A stretch of DNA of 64,000 nucleotides, from NCBI RefSeq assembly GCF_002934325.1, contig NZ_PTIV01000006.1, positions 88,208 through 152,207 on the forward strand. The letters run 5' to 3'. The position numbers were made by a program, and so were the translations under genes. This DNA comes from Marinobacter persicus (lineage in GTDB: Bacteria; Pseudomonadota; Gammaproteobacteria; Pseudomonadales; Oleiphilaceae). Shown in pieces: positions 18,042-28,918 of the stretch (position 1 is the stretch's first letter; each line of letters opens with the position of its first letter). The notes under the pieces are model-generated. The model searched no databases, was not told where the DNA came from, and saw only the letters and a program-made list of their open reading frames with translations.

Positions 18042-19982
18042 GTGCCTTTGCTATCTCTGGATAAAGTCTCGCTTGCCTTTGGCATGCACCCTCTGTTGAA
18101 CGAAGCCTCCCTGGTGATTGAGCCCGGTGAGCGTGTCTGCCTGTTGGGCCGCAACGGCGAAGGCAAATCCACCTTGCTGAAAATTGTCAGTGGCGACGTA
18201 ACTCCCGATGGCGGTACCGTCCGGCTGGACGAGGGGGCAACACTGTCGGTATTGCCTCAAACCTTACCCTCGGATGACACCCGAACCGCGTACGAGGTGG
18301 TTTCCTCAGCCTTTCCCGAAACAGGCCAGCTGTTAACCGAGTTCCATCATCTGTCTCAACAAGCCGATGAAGCCAGCCTGGATCGAATGATGAAGGTGCA
18401 GGAGCGCCTGGAGGCATTGGACGGTTGGCGACTGGATCAGAAAGTCACCACGATACTGGCGCAGTACGGTGTTGATCCGGACCAGACCCTGGACCGGCTT
18501 TCCGGCGGCTGGCAGCGGCGCGTGCTATTGGCAAAGGCCCTGGTGGTCGATCCGGATATTCTCATGCTTGATGAGCCCACCAACCATCTTGATGTGCCGG
18601 CGATTGCCTGGCTGGAGGAGGCCCTCGGCCAGTTCCGGGGTGCCATGCTGTTTGTCAGTCACGACCGGGCGTTTATCCGAAGAATGGCGACTCGTGTGGT
18701 TGAGCTTGATCGAGGTCAGTTGGTCAGTTTCGCGGCGAGTTATGATAAGTACCTTGAGTTGAAGGAAAAAGCGCTGGAGGAAGAGGAGCGCCAGAACGCC
18801 CTTTTCGACAAAAAGCTGAAGCAGGAAGAGGCTTGGATTCGCCAGGGCATCAAGGCGCGTCGAACCCGTAATATGGGGCGTGTCAGAGCCTTGAAGGCCA
18901 TGCGGGAAGAGCACCGTCAGCGCCGGGTGCGGGGTGGAACGGCCAATTTTGCCGTGGAGGAAGCGGCGAAATCCGGAAAGCTGGTGGCTGAAGCCCAGGG
19001 AGCCGGGTTTGCCTATCCCGATGGATACCGGGTTATCAAAGGCATGGATCTCACCGTCCTGCGCGGTGACAAAATTGGTCTGGTAGGCGAAAACGGCACC
19101 GGGAAAACCACGCTGGTTCGTCTGTTGCTCGGTGAGCTGCAACCCACGGACGGAAAAATCCGCCTCGGTACCAACTTGCAGGTAGCCTATTTTGATCAGC
19201 TGCGTGGTGAGCTGGACCTTGAGCGCAATGCTCTGGATAACCTGGCCGAAGGCAGGGAATTTATCGAGATTAACGGCCAGAGCAAGCACGTGCTTGGCTA
19301 TCTCCAGGAGTTTCTGTTCACGCCGGAGCGCGCGCGTTCTCCAGTCAGCGTTTTTTCGGGTGGTGAAAGGGCACGGCTGCTGTTGGCGAAGCTGTTCAGC
19401 AAACCGGCCAACATCCTGGTGCTGGACGAACCGACCAACGACCTGGACGTTGAAACGCTGGAATTGCTGGAAGAGCAGCTGGCCGAATTCAAGGGCACAG
19501 TGATCATTATCAGTCACGACCGGGAATTCCTGGATAACGTGGTAACCGATGTGATCTTCCTGGATGGCACCGGCTCGGTGCGGGAGTACGTTGGTGGCTA
19601 CAGCGACTGGCGCCGCCAGGGCGGGCGCTTTCCGTCAGAATTGTCCGGGCTGAAAGTTGATCGGCAGGATAAGGGCTCGAAAATAAAAGAAAAACCGTCC
19701 GCCGAGTCGGATAAAAGCGAGGACGGCGGTAAAAAATCGGCTGGCAAGAAGCCGGCCAAGCTGAGTTACAAACTGAAGCGCGAACTGGAAGAGTTGCCAG
19801 CCCGGATTGAATCCCTGGAGCAGGAAGTGGCCGATCTTCATGAAACGATCGCCAATCCGGATTTTTATGCCGGGCAGCCGGATGAGGTGTCGGCCACGCT
19901 TGAAAAGCTGGCAGAGGCCGAGGCAAACCTTGAGCAGGTGATGGAGCGCTGGATGGAGCTGGAGGAACAGGCAAATCAATGA
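18042..19982 (+). CDS. uup: ABC-F ATPase Uup
   Basis: Soluble tandem ABC ATPase of the ABC-F family. E. coli Uup limits precise excision of transposons and has roles in replication or ribosome work. It is 646 residues. NBD1 has Walker A GRNGEGKSTLLK and signature LSGGWQRRVLLAK with Walker B DILMLDEPTNHLD. NBD2 has GENGTGKTTLVR, FSGGERARLLLAK and ILVLDEPTNDLD. The basic C-terminal coiled-coil (KLSYKLKRELEELPARIESL) is the Uup DNA-binding tail. The start is GTG 18042 with AGGAG 11 bases upstream, rather far. It overlaps the next gene by 4 bases. Confidence 0.95.
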   Translation: MPLLSLDKVSLAFGMHPLLNEASLVIEPGERVCLLGRNGEGKSTLLKIVSGDVTPDGGTVRLDEGATLSVLPQTLPSDDTRTAYEVVSSAFPETGQLLTEFHHLSQQADEASLDRMMKVQERLEALDGWRLDQKVTTILAQYGVDPDQTLDRLSGGWQRRVLLAKALVVDPDILMLDEPTNHLDVPAIAWLEEALGQFRGAMLFVSHDRAFIRRMATRVVELDRGQLVSFAASYDKYLELKEKALEEEERQNALFDKKLKQEEAWIRQGIKARRTRNMGRVRALKAMREEHRQRRVRGGTANFAVEEAAKSGKLVAEAQGAGFAYPDGYRVIKGMDLTVLRGDKIGLVGENGTGKTTLVRLLLGELQPTDGKIRLGTNLQVAYFDQLRGELDLERNALDNLAEGREFIEINGQSKHVLGYLQEFLFTPERARSPVSVFSGGERARLLLAKLFSKPANILVLDEPTNDLDVETLELLEEQLAEFKGTVIIISHDREFLDNVVTDVIFLDGTGSVREYVGGYSDWRRQGGRFPSELSGLKVDRQDKGSKIKEKPSAESDKSEDGGKKSAGKKPAKLSYKLKRELEELPARIESLEQEVADLHETIANPDFYAGQPDEVSATLEKLAEAEANLEQVMERWMELEEQANQ

Positions 19983-20653
19983 ATATTAAATATCAGTTCA
20001 GGTTTCAGGATGGCCGGGATACCGAGTTCAGGGTGACCTCGGAGCCCGCGCAGTTACCTGCAGGCCTGACGCCGCCGGCGTGGGTCAAGCTGGATTATTG
20101 CCAATGCAGCACCTGCCCGCTGAAGGCAAACCCGGAGGCTACCTGTCCGGCGGCCGTCGCGATGTTGCCTGTGGTTCGTGAGTTTCAGGCCGAGGACGCC
20201 TATCAGAAGGTGGAGGTGACGGTGACAGACGAGCGCCGCTCCTACTTCAAGAGCACGACCCTCGAGGAAGCTCTGCGGTCACTTTTGGGCCTCAAGATGG
20301 CCACGAGCGGTTGTCCGGTGTTGGCCGAATTGAAGCCGATGGCGCTGCATCACCTGCCGTTTGCCAACAGCGATGAGTTTGTTATGCGCAGTGTGGGTGA
20401 CTACCTGCTGGAGCAATTATTTGCGAAGCGGAATGCTGGCGAACCGGACTGGGATCTGACCGGTCTGGTGGAGCGAAATAAACGATTGCAACTGGTGAAC
20501 CAGGCGCTGTGGCAGCGCATCCATGCTGAGTGTCGGGGAGACAGCAACCTGAAGGTGCTGTTGAGCTTCTTTTCCATGGCCTCCAGTGTCAGCGTGTCAC
20601 TGGAAAGCCAGCTTCGAAAACTGCAGGCAAGAATGAAAGGGGAGGTGGCCTGA
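19979..20653 (+). CDS. unknown Cys-containing protein coupled to uup
   Basis: I do not recognise the family with confidence. It is 224 residues, soluble and without a signal peptide. A compact cysteine cluster near residues 41-57 (CQCSTCPLKANPEATC) and a further Cys in TSGCPVLAELKPMALHHLP could bind a metal. The C-terminal half is helical and may form a coiled coil (SLESQLRKLQARMKG). The ATG overlaps the uup stop (ATGA), so translation is probably coupled to uup. The stop lies in a hairpin that may end the operon. Confidence 0.8.
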   Translation: MNIKYQFRFQDGRDTEFRVTSEPAQLPAGLTPPAWVKLDYCQCSTCPLKANPEATCPAAVAMLPVVREFQAEDAYQKVEVTVTDERRSYFKSTTLEEALRSLLGLKMATSGCPVLAELKPMALHHLPFANSDEFVMRSVGDYLLEQLFAKRNAGEPDWDLTGLVERNKRLQLVNQALWQRIHAECRGDSNLKVLLSFFSMASSVSVSLESQLRKLQARMKGEVA

Positions 20654-20692
20654 CCACCTCCTTCACGCCATTGGCCGCCGACCTTGGCGGCC
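20641..20692. terminator. two hairpins between convergent genes
   Basis: GGAGGTGG/CCACCTCC (20641-20661) and GGCCGCC/GGCGGCC (20673-20692) stand back to back between the unknown gene and the universal stress gene. Neither has a good T-run. They are probable 3' boundaries for the two convergent transcripts. Confidence 0.5.
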
Positions 20693-20698
20693 TCGTTC

Positions 20699-21130
20699 TC
20701 AGTGAATGCGAACGGCCAGTACGTCGCATTCCGTGCCGTGCAGCACTCCATTGGCGGTGGAGCCCAGCAGAAGCTGGAAGCCTTTACGGCCATGACTGCC
20801 AACCACGACCAGATCAACGTCATGTTCTTTGACCAGGCTGTGCACCTCGGACTCCGGTCGGCCCACGGTGACAATCTGGTTTACCTTCTCAATGCCATAC
20901 TCTTCACCGTACTTGCCAAGCTGTTCGCGGGCAGCTTTATCCAGCTGGTCCTGCAGTTCGCTCAGGTCCATGGGAATGTCCCCGCCATAGGCGTAGCCCA
21001 CCGGTTCCACAACGTGCACCAGCATCAATTCGGCGTCCTGTGAGTCGGCCAGGGTCCGTGCTTTGGCCAGAACCTGGGGGGCTTCCTCGGTCAGGTCGAT
21101 GGCGACCAGCATCTTTTTATAGGTGGACAT
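20699..21130 (-). CDS. universal stress protein, UspA family
   Basis: Single USP domain of 143 residues. YKKMLVAIDLTEEAPQVLAKA is the first strand and helix. The nucleotide-binding type motif G-2x-G-9x-G-S/T is present as GSHGRKGFQLLLGSTANGVL, which suggests an ATP-binding, UspFG-like member. The closing strand is CDVLAVRIH. The start at 21130 has AAGGAG 8 bases upstream. It is transcribed away from fadB, so its promoter shares the 374-base gap with the fadBA control region. Members of this type are usually induced by starvation or anoxia; that role is inferred. Confidence 0.92.
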   Translation of the reverse strand: MSTYKKMLVAIDLTEEAPQVLAKARTLADSQDAELMLVHVVEPVGYAYGGDIPMDLSELQDQLDKAAREQLGKYGEEYGIEKVNQIVTVGRPESEVHSLVKEHDVDLVVVGSHGRKGFQLLLGSTANGVLHGTECDVLAVRIH

Positions 21131-21339
21131 TGTGTAACTCCTTTGTGTGTTGGAATAATCCTAGGATAGTACCCGCAAGGTACCGGGAAAAGCCTGTTTG
21201 CATTCTGACGGTGATCAAGCGCAATGAAAAGCCTGGCAAGAGGCTTTGACTGGCCCCGTTGCGCCACTATGCTTCAAGAGCCGCTTGAAGAAATTGTCTG
21301 TCGCATCACTTTGATCAGTACATTTCTTGCAGAAACAAA

Positions 21340-21398
21340 TTGACAAGCGCTCGTTTTTTTCTCATCGTGTGAATCACGATTCAAACAGTTGTATGAAT
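21340..21398 (+). promoter_or_regulatory. fadBA promoter with PsrA-like operator
   Basis: TTGACA (21340-21345) has a weak -10 (CATCGT, 21363-21368) 17 bases on. Just downstream, 21379-21398 is a 20-base palindrome with one mismatched pair, ATTCAAAC-AGTT-GTATGAAT. It resembles the PsrA fatty-acid repressor site (CAAAC-N4-GTTTG core). A second perfect palindrome, TGAAT-CACG-ATTCA (21370-21383), overlaps it. A repressor there would block start-site access until long-chain acyl-CoA or fatty acid is present. The rest of 21131-21504 shows no gene. Confidence 0.5.
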
Positions 21399-21504
21399 TT
21401 TGGATCGAATGATCGGACAGTGACCGAAGTCTCGCTGCCCAGCCGTTGCCCGGAGTCTCCGCAGGCAAGGCCGGCAGTTCCAAACACAACCTGGAGATCA
21501 GTTG

Positions 21505-23652
21505 ATGATTTACGAAGGTAAAGCCATCACGGTTAAAGAGATGGAAGGCGGGATTGCCCAGTTGAACTTCGACTTGCAAGGCGAGTCAGTCAACAAGCTT
21601 AACCGACTTGCTCTCGAAGAGTTGCACGCGGCAACCGATGCCGTTAAAGCCCGGAATGATCTGAAGGGCATGGTGGTAACCAGCTCAAAGGACAGTTTCA
21701 TCGTCGGTGCTGATATCACCGAATTTACCGGTCTGTTTGCAGGTCCGGAAGAGGACATCATTGCCAAGACCAAGCAGGCCAATGATATTTTCAGTGCCAT
21801 TGAGGATCTGCCGTTTCCCACTGTCACGGCCATCAATGGCATCGCCCTGGGTGGCGGTCTTGAGCTGGCGCTTTCAACCGATTACCGCGTTATGGCCCCC
21901 AAGGCCAAGATTGGCTTGCCGGAAGTGAAGCTCGGCATCTTCCCGGGCTTTGGCGGTACCGTGCGTCTGTCCCGCCTGGTGGGTGTGGATAATGCCATTG
22001 AGTGGATTGCCGGCGGCACCGAAAACCGCGCCGATGCGGCCCTGAAAGTAGGTGCCGTGGATTCGGTGGTGGAAGTTGAAAAGCTGGTGGAATCAGCCGT
22101 TGCCATCATCAACCAGTGCAACGAAGGCAAGCTGGACTACCAGGCGCGTCGCGAAGAGAAGAAAGGCAAGATCAAGCTCAACGCCATGGAAAGCATGATG
22201 GCGTTTGAAACCGCCAAAGGGTTCGTGGCAGGGAAGGCCGGCAAGAACTATCCGGCCCCGGTCGAAGCCATCAAGGCCATGCAGAAGCATGCCGGTATGA
22301 CCCGCGACAAAGCCATTGAAGTCGAGGCCAAGGGCTTCGCCAAGATGGCCAAGACCAACGTCGCAGCGTGCCTGGTCGGGCTGTTCCTGAATGACCAGGC
22401 CCTGAAGAAAAAGGCCGGTGCCTGGTCGAAAGAAGCCTCTGAGGTAAACCTGGCAGCGGTGCTGGGTGCCGGTATCATGGGCGGTGGCGTGGCTTATCAG
22501 TCCGCGCTGAAAGGCACACCGATCCTGATGAAAGACATCAATCAGGACGGTATTGCCCTCGGCCTGAAGGAAGCCAAGAAGCTGCTGAGCAAGCGGGTCG
22601 AGAAGGGCAAGATGGACGCCGGCAAGATGGCCGACGTGCTGAACAGCATTACGCCGACGCTGAATTACGGTGATTTCAAGAACGTAGACTTGGTTGTTGA
22701 AGCGGTTGTTGAAAATCCGAAGGTGAAAGACGCGGTGCTTCGTGAGACCGAAGAGGCGGTTCGGGAAGACACCATCCTGACCTCCAACACCTCCACCATC
22801 TCCATCGACAAACTGGCGGCTAACCTCAAGCGTCCGGAGAATTTCTGCGGCATGCACTTCTTTAACCCGGTGCACATGATGCCCCTGGTTGAGGTGATCC
22901 GTGGCGAGAAGACCTCCGACCGGGCCATTGCCACTACCGTGGCCTATGCCAAGGCCATGGGCAAAACCCCGATCGTGGTTAATGATTGCCCTGGCTTCCT
23001 GGTGAACCGTGTGCTGTTCCCGTACTTCGGCGGCTTCATCGGCCTGGTTCGTGACGGTGCCGACTTCCAGAAGGTCGACAAGGTCATGGAAAAGTTTGGC
23101 TGGCCCATGGGCCCTGCCTACCTGCTGGATGTGGTGGGCATGGATACCGGCAAGCACGCCGGCGAAGTGATGGCCGAAGGCTTCCCGGACCGGATGAAGC
23201 ATGAGGGCACCACGGCCATTGACGTGATGTTCGACAACAATCGTTATGGCCAGAAAAACGACGTTGGTTTCTACAAGTACGAGCTGGATAAAAAAGGCAA
23301 ACAGCAGAAGGTGGTCGATGAAGAGACCTACAAACTGCTGGAGCCGATTGTTCAGGGTAGTAAGGAGTTCGACGAAGACGACATCATCGCCCGCATGATG
23401 ATTCCGCTGTGCCTTGAGACGGTCCGCTGCCTGGAAGATGGCATTGTCGAGGACCCGGCGGATGCGGACATGGGCCTGATCTACGGCATCGGTTTCCCGC
23501 CGTTCCGTGGTGGCGCCCTGCGCTATATCGATGATATGGGCGTGGACAAGTTCGTTGAACTGGCAGACAAGTACGCAGATCTCGGGGCGCTTTACCACCC
23601 GACCGACAAGCTGCGTGAAATGGCCAAGAATGGCGAAACATTCTTTGGTTAA
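21505..23652 (+). CDS. fadB: fatty acid oxidation complex alpha subunit FadB
   Basis: Multifunctional beta-oxidation enzyme with enoyl-CoA hydratase and isomerase activity in the N-terminal half and L-3-hydroxyacyl-CoA dehydrogenase activity in the C-terminal half. It is 715 residues, the length of the Pseudomonas protein. The oxyanion and Glu segments are [17 protein letters not shown] and [16 protein letters not shown]; the NAD site is [14 protein letters not shown]; the catalytic His lies in [17 protein letters not shown] 21505 follows GGAG; a TTG one codon earlier is less likely. fadA follows after 33 bases, so they form the usual fadBA operon. Confidence 0.97.
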   Translation: MIYEGKAITVKEMEGGIAQLNFDLQGESVNKLNRLALEELHAATDAVKARNDLKGMVVTSSKDSFIVGADITEFTGLFAGPEEDIIAKTKQANDIFSAIEDLPFPTVTAINGIALGGGLELALSTDYRVMAPKAKIGLPEVKLGIFPGFGGTVRLSRLVGVDNAIEWIAGGTENRADAALKVGAVDSVVEVEKLVESAVAIINQCNEGKLDYQARREEKKGKIKLNAMESMMAFETAKGFVAGKAGKNYPAPVEAIKAMQKHAGMTRDKAIEVEAKGFAKMAKTNVAACLVGLFLNDQALKKKAGAWSKEASEVNLAAVLGAGIMGGGVAYQSALKGTPILMKDINQDGIALGLKEAKKLLSKRVEKGKMDAGKMADVLNSITPTLNYGDFKNVDLVVEAVVENPKVKDAVLRETEEAVREDTILTSNTSTISIDKLAANLKRPENFCGMHFFNPVHMMPLVEVIRGEKTSDRAIATTVAYAKAMGKTPIVVNDCPGFLVNRVLFPYFGGFIGLVRDGADFQKVDKVMEKFGWPMGPAYLLDVVGMDTGKHAGEVMAEGFPDRMKHEGTTAIDVMFDNNRYGQKNDVGFYKYELDKKGKQQKVVDEETYKLLEPIVQGSKEFDEDDIIARMMIPLCLETVRCLEDGIVEDPADADMGLIYGIGFPPFRGGALRYIDDMGVDKFVELADKYADLGALYHPTDKLREMAKNGETFFG

Positions 23653-23658
23653 CCCTGA

Positions 23659-24861
<1,203 letters not shown>

Positions 24862-24894
24862 TAACCGTTCTTCATTCCTGGCATTCCTGTGAAA

Positions 24895-24922
24895 AGCCCG
24901 GCAAACTCGCCGGGCTTTTTTT
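24895..24922 (+). terminator. rho-independent terminator of fadBA
   Basis: The stem AGCCCGGC/GCCGGGCT with loop AAACTC is followed by a T-run. The A-run before the stem could let it work in both directions. Confidence 0.9.
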
Positions 24923-25034
24923 GTTTACAGGGTTGTCTTGCAAATCCTGACCCTGTAAAACAGTGAAGCAACAAACAATGGCAGCCGTCTGTGTTTTCCA
25001 GTTGCCTGATTTTTATGCGAGTTTACGGTTTGTC

Positions 25035-25051
25035 CAATCGTTAACCGATTG
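25035..25051. repeat. short inverted repeat before topA
   Basis: CAATCG-TTAAC-CGATTG is a perfect 17-base inverted repeat ending 25 bases before the topA start. It may be an operator or an RNA hairpin near the ribosome-binding site; nothing more can be said. Confidence 0.3.
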
Positions 25052-25076
25052 ATCGCCAAGGATACAGATTTCCGTT

Positions 25077-27719
25077 ATGGGTAAAAGTCTCGTTATTGTC
25101 GAGTCGCCAGCGAAAGCGAAGACCATCAACAAATACCTCGGTTCGGACTACATCGTGAAGTCCAGTGTGGGGCATATTCGTGACCTTCCGGTCAGCGGCA
25201 GTGGTTCCAAGTCGGACCCCAAAGAACGCGCCCGGCAGGCCGCCATCACCCGTAAGATGAACCCGGAGGAGAAGGCCGAGCATAAGAAGCGCAAGGCCCG
25301 AGAACAGCTGGTGGCCCGCATGGGTGTGGACCCGGATCACGATTGGAACGCCCAATATGAGATTCTGCCCGGCAAGGAAAAGGTGGTCAGTGAGCTCAAA
25401 CGGCTGGCCAAGAACGCCGACCATATCTATCTGGCGACGGATTTGGACCGCGAAGGGGAGGCCATTGCCTGGCACCTGCAGGAAACCATTGGCGGCGAGT
25501 CCGACAAATACCGCCGTGTGGTGTTCAACGAGATCACCAAACGGGCGATTCAGGACGCTTTTAAAGACCCGGGCAACCTGGACGGCAATCGCGTTAATGC
25601 CCAGCAGGCTCGCCGGTTCCTGGACCGCGTGGTTGGTTACATGGTGTCGCCCCTGCTGTGGTCAAAGATCGCCCGGGGGCTCTCGGCCGGCCGTGTACAG
25701 TCAGTCGCTGTTCGGCTCATTGTCGAGCGCGAGCGGGAAATCCGTGCCTTTGTGCCGGAAGAGTTCTGGCAACTGCATGCGGACCTCAACGCCGAAGTGG
25801 CGAAGGATCCGGTGCGCTTTGAAGTCACCCGCTACAACGACAAACCTTACCGCCCGAACAACGAATCCCAGAGTAACGAGCATGTTGCCCGCCTGAAAGA
25901 GGGCGCGTTCAAAGTCGCGAAGCGGGAAGACAAGCCAACCCGTTCGCGTCCGTCGGCACCGTTTATTACCTCCACGCTGCAGCAGGCGGCGAGCAATCGC
26001 ATGGGGTTCAGCGTCAAGAAAACCATGATGCTGGCCCAGCGGTTGTACGAGGCTGGTTTCATCACTTACATGCGTACCGACTCCACCAACCTGAGTCAGG
26101 ACGCCATCATTAGCTGCCGCGAGTTTGTGCAGAAGCAGTTTGGTGAGCGGTATCTGCCGGAGAGCCCCCGGGTTTATGGCAGCCGTGAAGGAGCCCAGGA
26201 AGCTCACGAAGCTATTCGCCCCACCGACGTCACCCGTCGCCCCAGCGATATCAATGGCCTTGAGAAAGATGCAGAGAAGCTGTACGACCTGATCTGGCGT
26301 CAGTTCATTGCCTGTCAGATGGCCGATGCCGAATTCCTGAGCACGTCCATTGTGGTTGCCAATGGCGATTATGAGCTGCGCACCCGTGGCCGTATCATCA
26401 AGTTTGAGGGTTTTCTGAAAGCTGCGCCCCAGTCCTCCAAGAAAGACGAGGACCTGGCGCTGCCGGATATCAAGGTGGGCGATGCCCTGGACCTCAAAAA
26501 ACTCGACCCGACTCAGCACTTCACCAAGCCGGCACCGCGCTATACCGAAGCCAGCCTGGTCAAGGAGCTGGAAAAGCAGGGCATTGGCCGCCCTTCCACT
26601 TACGCCTCCATCATCTCCACTATCCAGGATCGGGGCTATGTGAAGCTGCAGAACCGCCGCTTCTACGCCGAGAAGATGGGCGAAATTGTCACCGAGCGGC
26701 TGGCCGAGTCCTTCCCGAACCTGATGGACTATGACTTCACGGCTCGCCTGGAAGACGAGCTCGATGAAATCGCCGAAGGGGACATCGACTGGAAGAAGGT
26801 ATTGAACGACTTTTACGCCCGTTTCCGTAACCAGCTGGAAGAAGCCGAGAAGTCAGATGGTGGCATGCGCGCCAACAGTCCCACCGAAACCGACATCCCG
26901 TGTCCCTCTTGTGGCCGGCACATGCAGATTCGTGTCGCCAGCACCGGGGTATTCCTGGGCTGCTCGGGCTATTCATTGCCGCCCAACGAGCGCTGCAAGA
27001 CCACCATCAACCTCGTTCCGGGTGATGAGGTTGTCAGTGCTGACGAAGATGTGGAAGGCGAGGGCGAAACCCGCCTTCTGCGCAAGAAGCGTCGCTGTCC
27101 CAAGTGCGGTACCGCGATGGACAGCTATCTGATCGATGAAAAGCGCAAGCTGCACGTTTGTGGTAACCACCCGGATTGTTCCGGTTACGAGGTGGAAGAG
27201 GGTACTTTCCGTATCAAGGGCTATGATGGCCCCACACTGGAATGCGACAAGTGTGGCTCGGAAATGCAACTGAAGACCGGTCGTTTCGGCAAGTACTTCG
27301 GTTGCACCAATGCGGAGTGCAAGAACACCCGCAAGCTGTTGAAAAACGGTGAGCCCGCGCCGCCCAAGATGGACCCGGTGCCCATGCCGGAGCTGCAATG
27401 CCAGAAAGTGGACGATACCTACGTGTTGCGGGATGGTGCGTCCGGTCTGTTCCTGGCAGCCAGTAAGTTCCCGAAAAACCGGGAAACCCGGCCACCGCTG
27501 GTGATGGAGATCAAGCCGCATCGCAAGGAAATCGACCCCAAGTACGATTACCTGATGGATGCCCCGGAGAAAGACCCCGAGGGTAACCCGACGGTGATTC
27601 GCTACAGCCGGAAGTTCAAGCAGCAGTACGTGATGTCGGAAAAGGACGGCAAGGCGACCGGCTGGTCGGCCTGGTATGAAAACGGGCGCTGGGTGCCAAA
27701 AGACAAGAAGAAAAAGTGA
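25077..27719 (+). CDS. topA: DNA topoisomerase I
   Basis: Type IA topoisomerase that relaxes negative supercoils. It is 880 residues. The TOPRIM domain opens [19 protein letters not shown] and continues with the [13 protein letters not shown] acidic motif. The active-site Tyr is Y331 in [13 protein letters not shown]. Three C-terminal four-cysteine zinc ribbons are visible: [34 protein letters not shown] and [18 protein letters not shown] basic tail ends in KDKKKK. The gene is monocistronic and ends 6 bases before a large nested inverted repeat that separates it from a convergent gene. Confidence 0.97.
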   Translation: MGKSLVIVESPAKAKTINKYLGSDYIVKSSVGHIRDLPVSGSGSKSDPKERARQAAITRKMNPEEKAEHKKRKAREQLVARMGVDPDHDWNAQYEILPGKEKVVSELKRLAKNADHIYLATDLDREGEAIAWHLQETIGGESDKYRRVVFNEITKRAIQDAFKDPGNLDGNRVNAQQARRFLDRVVGYMVSPLLWSKIARGLSAGRVQSVAVRLIVEREREIRAFVPEEFWQLHADLNAEVAKDPVRFEVTRYNDKPYRPNNESQSNEHVARLKEGAFKVAKREDKPTRSRPSAPFITSTLQQAASNRMGFSVKKTMMLAQRLYEAGFITYMRTDSTNLSQDAIISCREFVQKQFGERYLPESPRVYGSREGAQEAHEAIRPTDVTRRPSDINGLEKDAEKLYDLIWRQFIACQMADAEFLSTSIVVANGDYELRTRGRIIKFEGFLKAAPQSSKKDEDLALPDIKVGDALDLKKLDPTQHFTKPAPRYTEASLVKELEKQGIGRPSTYASIISTIQDRGYVKLQNRRFYAEKMGEIVTERLAESFPNLMDYDFTARLEDELDEIAEGDIDWKKVLNDFYARFRNQLEEAEKSDGGMRANSPTETDIPCPSCGRHMQIRVASTGVFLGCSGYSLPPNERCKTTINLVPGDEVVSADEDVEGEGETRLLRKKRRCPKCGTAMDSYLIDEKRKLHVCGNHPDCSGYEVEEGTFRIKGYDGPTLECDKCGSEMQLKTGRFGKYFGCTNAECKNTRKLLKNGEPAPPKMDPVPMPELQCQKVDDTYVLRDGASGLFLAASKFPKNRETRPPLVMEIKPHRKEIDPKYDYLMDAPEKDPEGNPTVIRYSRKFKQQYVMSEKDGKATGWSAWYENGRWVPKDKKKK

Positions 27720-27725
27720 TTTTTG

Positions 27726-27925
27726 GCCACGGAATCCACGGAAGAACACGGAAATAAAAGACGAACAGATTTTTTAGCCACTAAACCCACGAAAGAACAC
27801 GAAAGTAAAAGACAGGAAATCCTTTCTTTTATGCGGTTAATCTTTGTTCGTGTTCTTTAGTGGGTTTCGTGGCAAATCGTCTTTGTCTTTATCTTTTTTC
27901 CGTGTCCTTCCGTGGATTCCGTGGC
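27726..27925. repeat. nested inverted repeat of four related 27-28-base units
   Basis: Two units point right (27726-27753 and 27777-27803) and two left (27847-27873 and 27898-27925). Each begins GCCAC and ends near GAACACGAA or GGACACGGAA. The outer pair is the GCCACGGAATCCACGGAAG type and differs at one base; the inner pair is the GCCACKAAACCCACKAAAG type. The folded RNA would be a long interrupted hairpin with an AT-rich centre. It sits exactly between the convergent topA and hydroxyacid dehydrogenase genes, where it may end both transcripts. Similar CCACGAA units recur in other bacterial genomes as dispersed intergenic repeats (from general knowledge). Confidence 0.9.
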
Positions 27926-27930
27926 GAATA

Positions 27931-28800
27931 TCAGTCTTTCCGTAGCCTTTGGATGAGGGCGGAGGTATCCCACCGGTTGCCGCCCATATCCTGCACATCC
28001 CCGTAGAACTGATCCACCAGTGCCGTCACCGGCAGCTTGGCGCCGTTACGACGCGCCTCGTCCAGGCAAATGCCCAGATCCTTGCGCATCCAATCGACCG
28101 CGAAACCGTGATCAAATTCACCGGCAATCATGGTGCCGGAACGGTTTTCCATCTGCCAGGACTGCGCCGCGCCCTTGGAAATCACATCCACCACTTTCTG
28201 TACATCGAGGCCCGCCTGTTCGGCAAAATGCAGTGCTTCGGATAATCCCTGAACCAGTCCGGCGACGGCAATCTGATTCACCATCTTGGCTTTCTGACCG
28301 CTGCCCACGGGGCCCATCCGGTTGAGTGCCCGGGCGTAGCACTCCAGTACCGGGCGTGACTTCTCAAATACGGCTTCTTCGCCGCCACACATGATGGTCA
28401 GTTGGCCGTTTTCGGCGCCTTGTTGTCCTCCCGAGACGGGAGCATCCAAAAAGTTCTGTCCGCGCTCTGAGGCGGCTTGTGAGAGCTGTTCGGCAACCCC
28501 GGATGATGCCGTGGTATGGTCGACAAGGATCGCGCCCAGAGGGGCATTGGCGATGATGCCGTCAGGGCCAAGGTAAACCTCGCAGAGGTCCTTGTCGGCA
28601 CCTACGCAGGTCAGAACCCAGTCGGCACTGCGAACGGCTTCTGCAACCGTGTCACACACCGCGCCGGGATGCTCGTCGAGCCACTGGCGGGCCTTGCTGG
28701 CTGTCCGGTTCCAGACGGTCACTTGGTGACCGGCAGTCGCCAGGTGGCCGGCCATGGGGTACCCCATGACGCCCAGACCGATAAATGCAATGTTGGCCAT
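27931..28800 (-). CDS. beta-hydroxyacid dehydrogenase (3-hydroxyisobutyrate dehydrogenase-like)
   Basis: NAD(P)-dependent oxidoreductase of 289 residues in the 3-hydroxyisobutyrate / tartronate-semialdehyde reductase superfamily. The N-terminal Rossmann start is IAFIGLGVMGYPMAGHLA, the substrate loop is FLDAPVSGGQQGAENGQL, and the catalytic Lys lies in GSGQKAKMVNQ. WNRTASKA after the second strand suggests an NADP preference (Arg after Asn), which is an inference. The start is ATG 28800 with AAGGAG upstream. It stands alone between a gltA terminator and the nested repeat. The substrate cannot be fixed from context. Confidence 0.88.
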   Translation of the reverse strand: MANIAFIGLGVMGYPMAGHLATAGHQVTVWNRTASKARQWLDEHPGAVCDTVAEAVRSADWVLTCVGADKDLCEVYLGPDGIIANAPLGAILVDHTTASSGVAEQLSQAASERGQNFLDAPVSGGQQGAENGQLTIMCGGEEAVFEKSRPVLECYARALNRMGPVGSGQKAKMVNQIAVAGLVQGLSEALHFAEQAGLDVQKVVDVISKGAAQSWQMENRSGTMIAGEFDHGFAVDWMRKDLGICLDEARRNGAKLPVTALVDQFYGDVQDMGGNRWDTSALIQRLRKD

Positions 28801-28866
28801 GAGTCAGCTCCTTGTGGGAAGTCCGTTAATTGGTGATTGGGTACAGGATAGGATAGTCCAGATACG

Positions 28867-28896
28867 AAAAAAGCCGCTGAAAACAGCGGCTTTTTA
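28867..28896. terminator. bidirectional terminator after gltA
   Basis: The stem AGCCGCTG/CAGCGGCT (28872-28891) with loop AAAA has an A-run before it and a T-run after it. On the minus strand it terminates gltA 28 bases past its stop. Confidence 0.88.
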
Positions 28897-28918
28897 TCAC
28901 GCGATTGAAAAAGTAATT

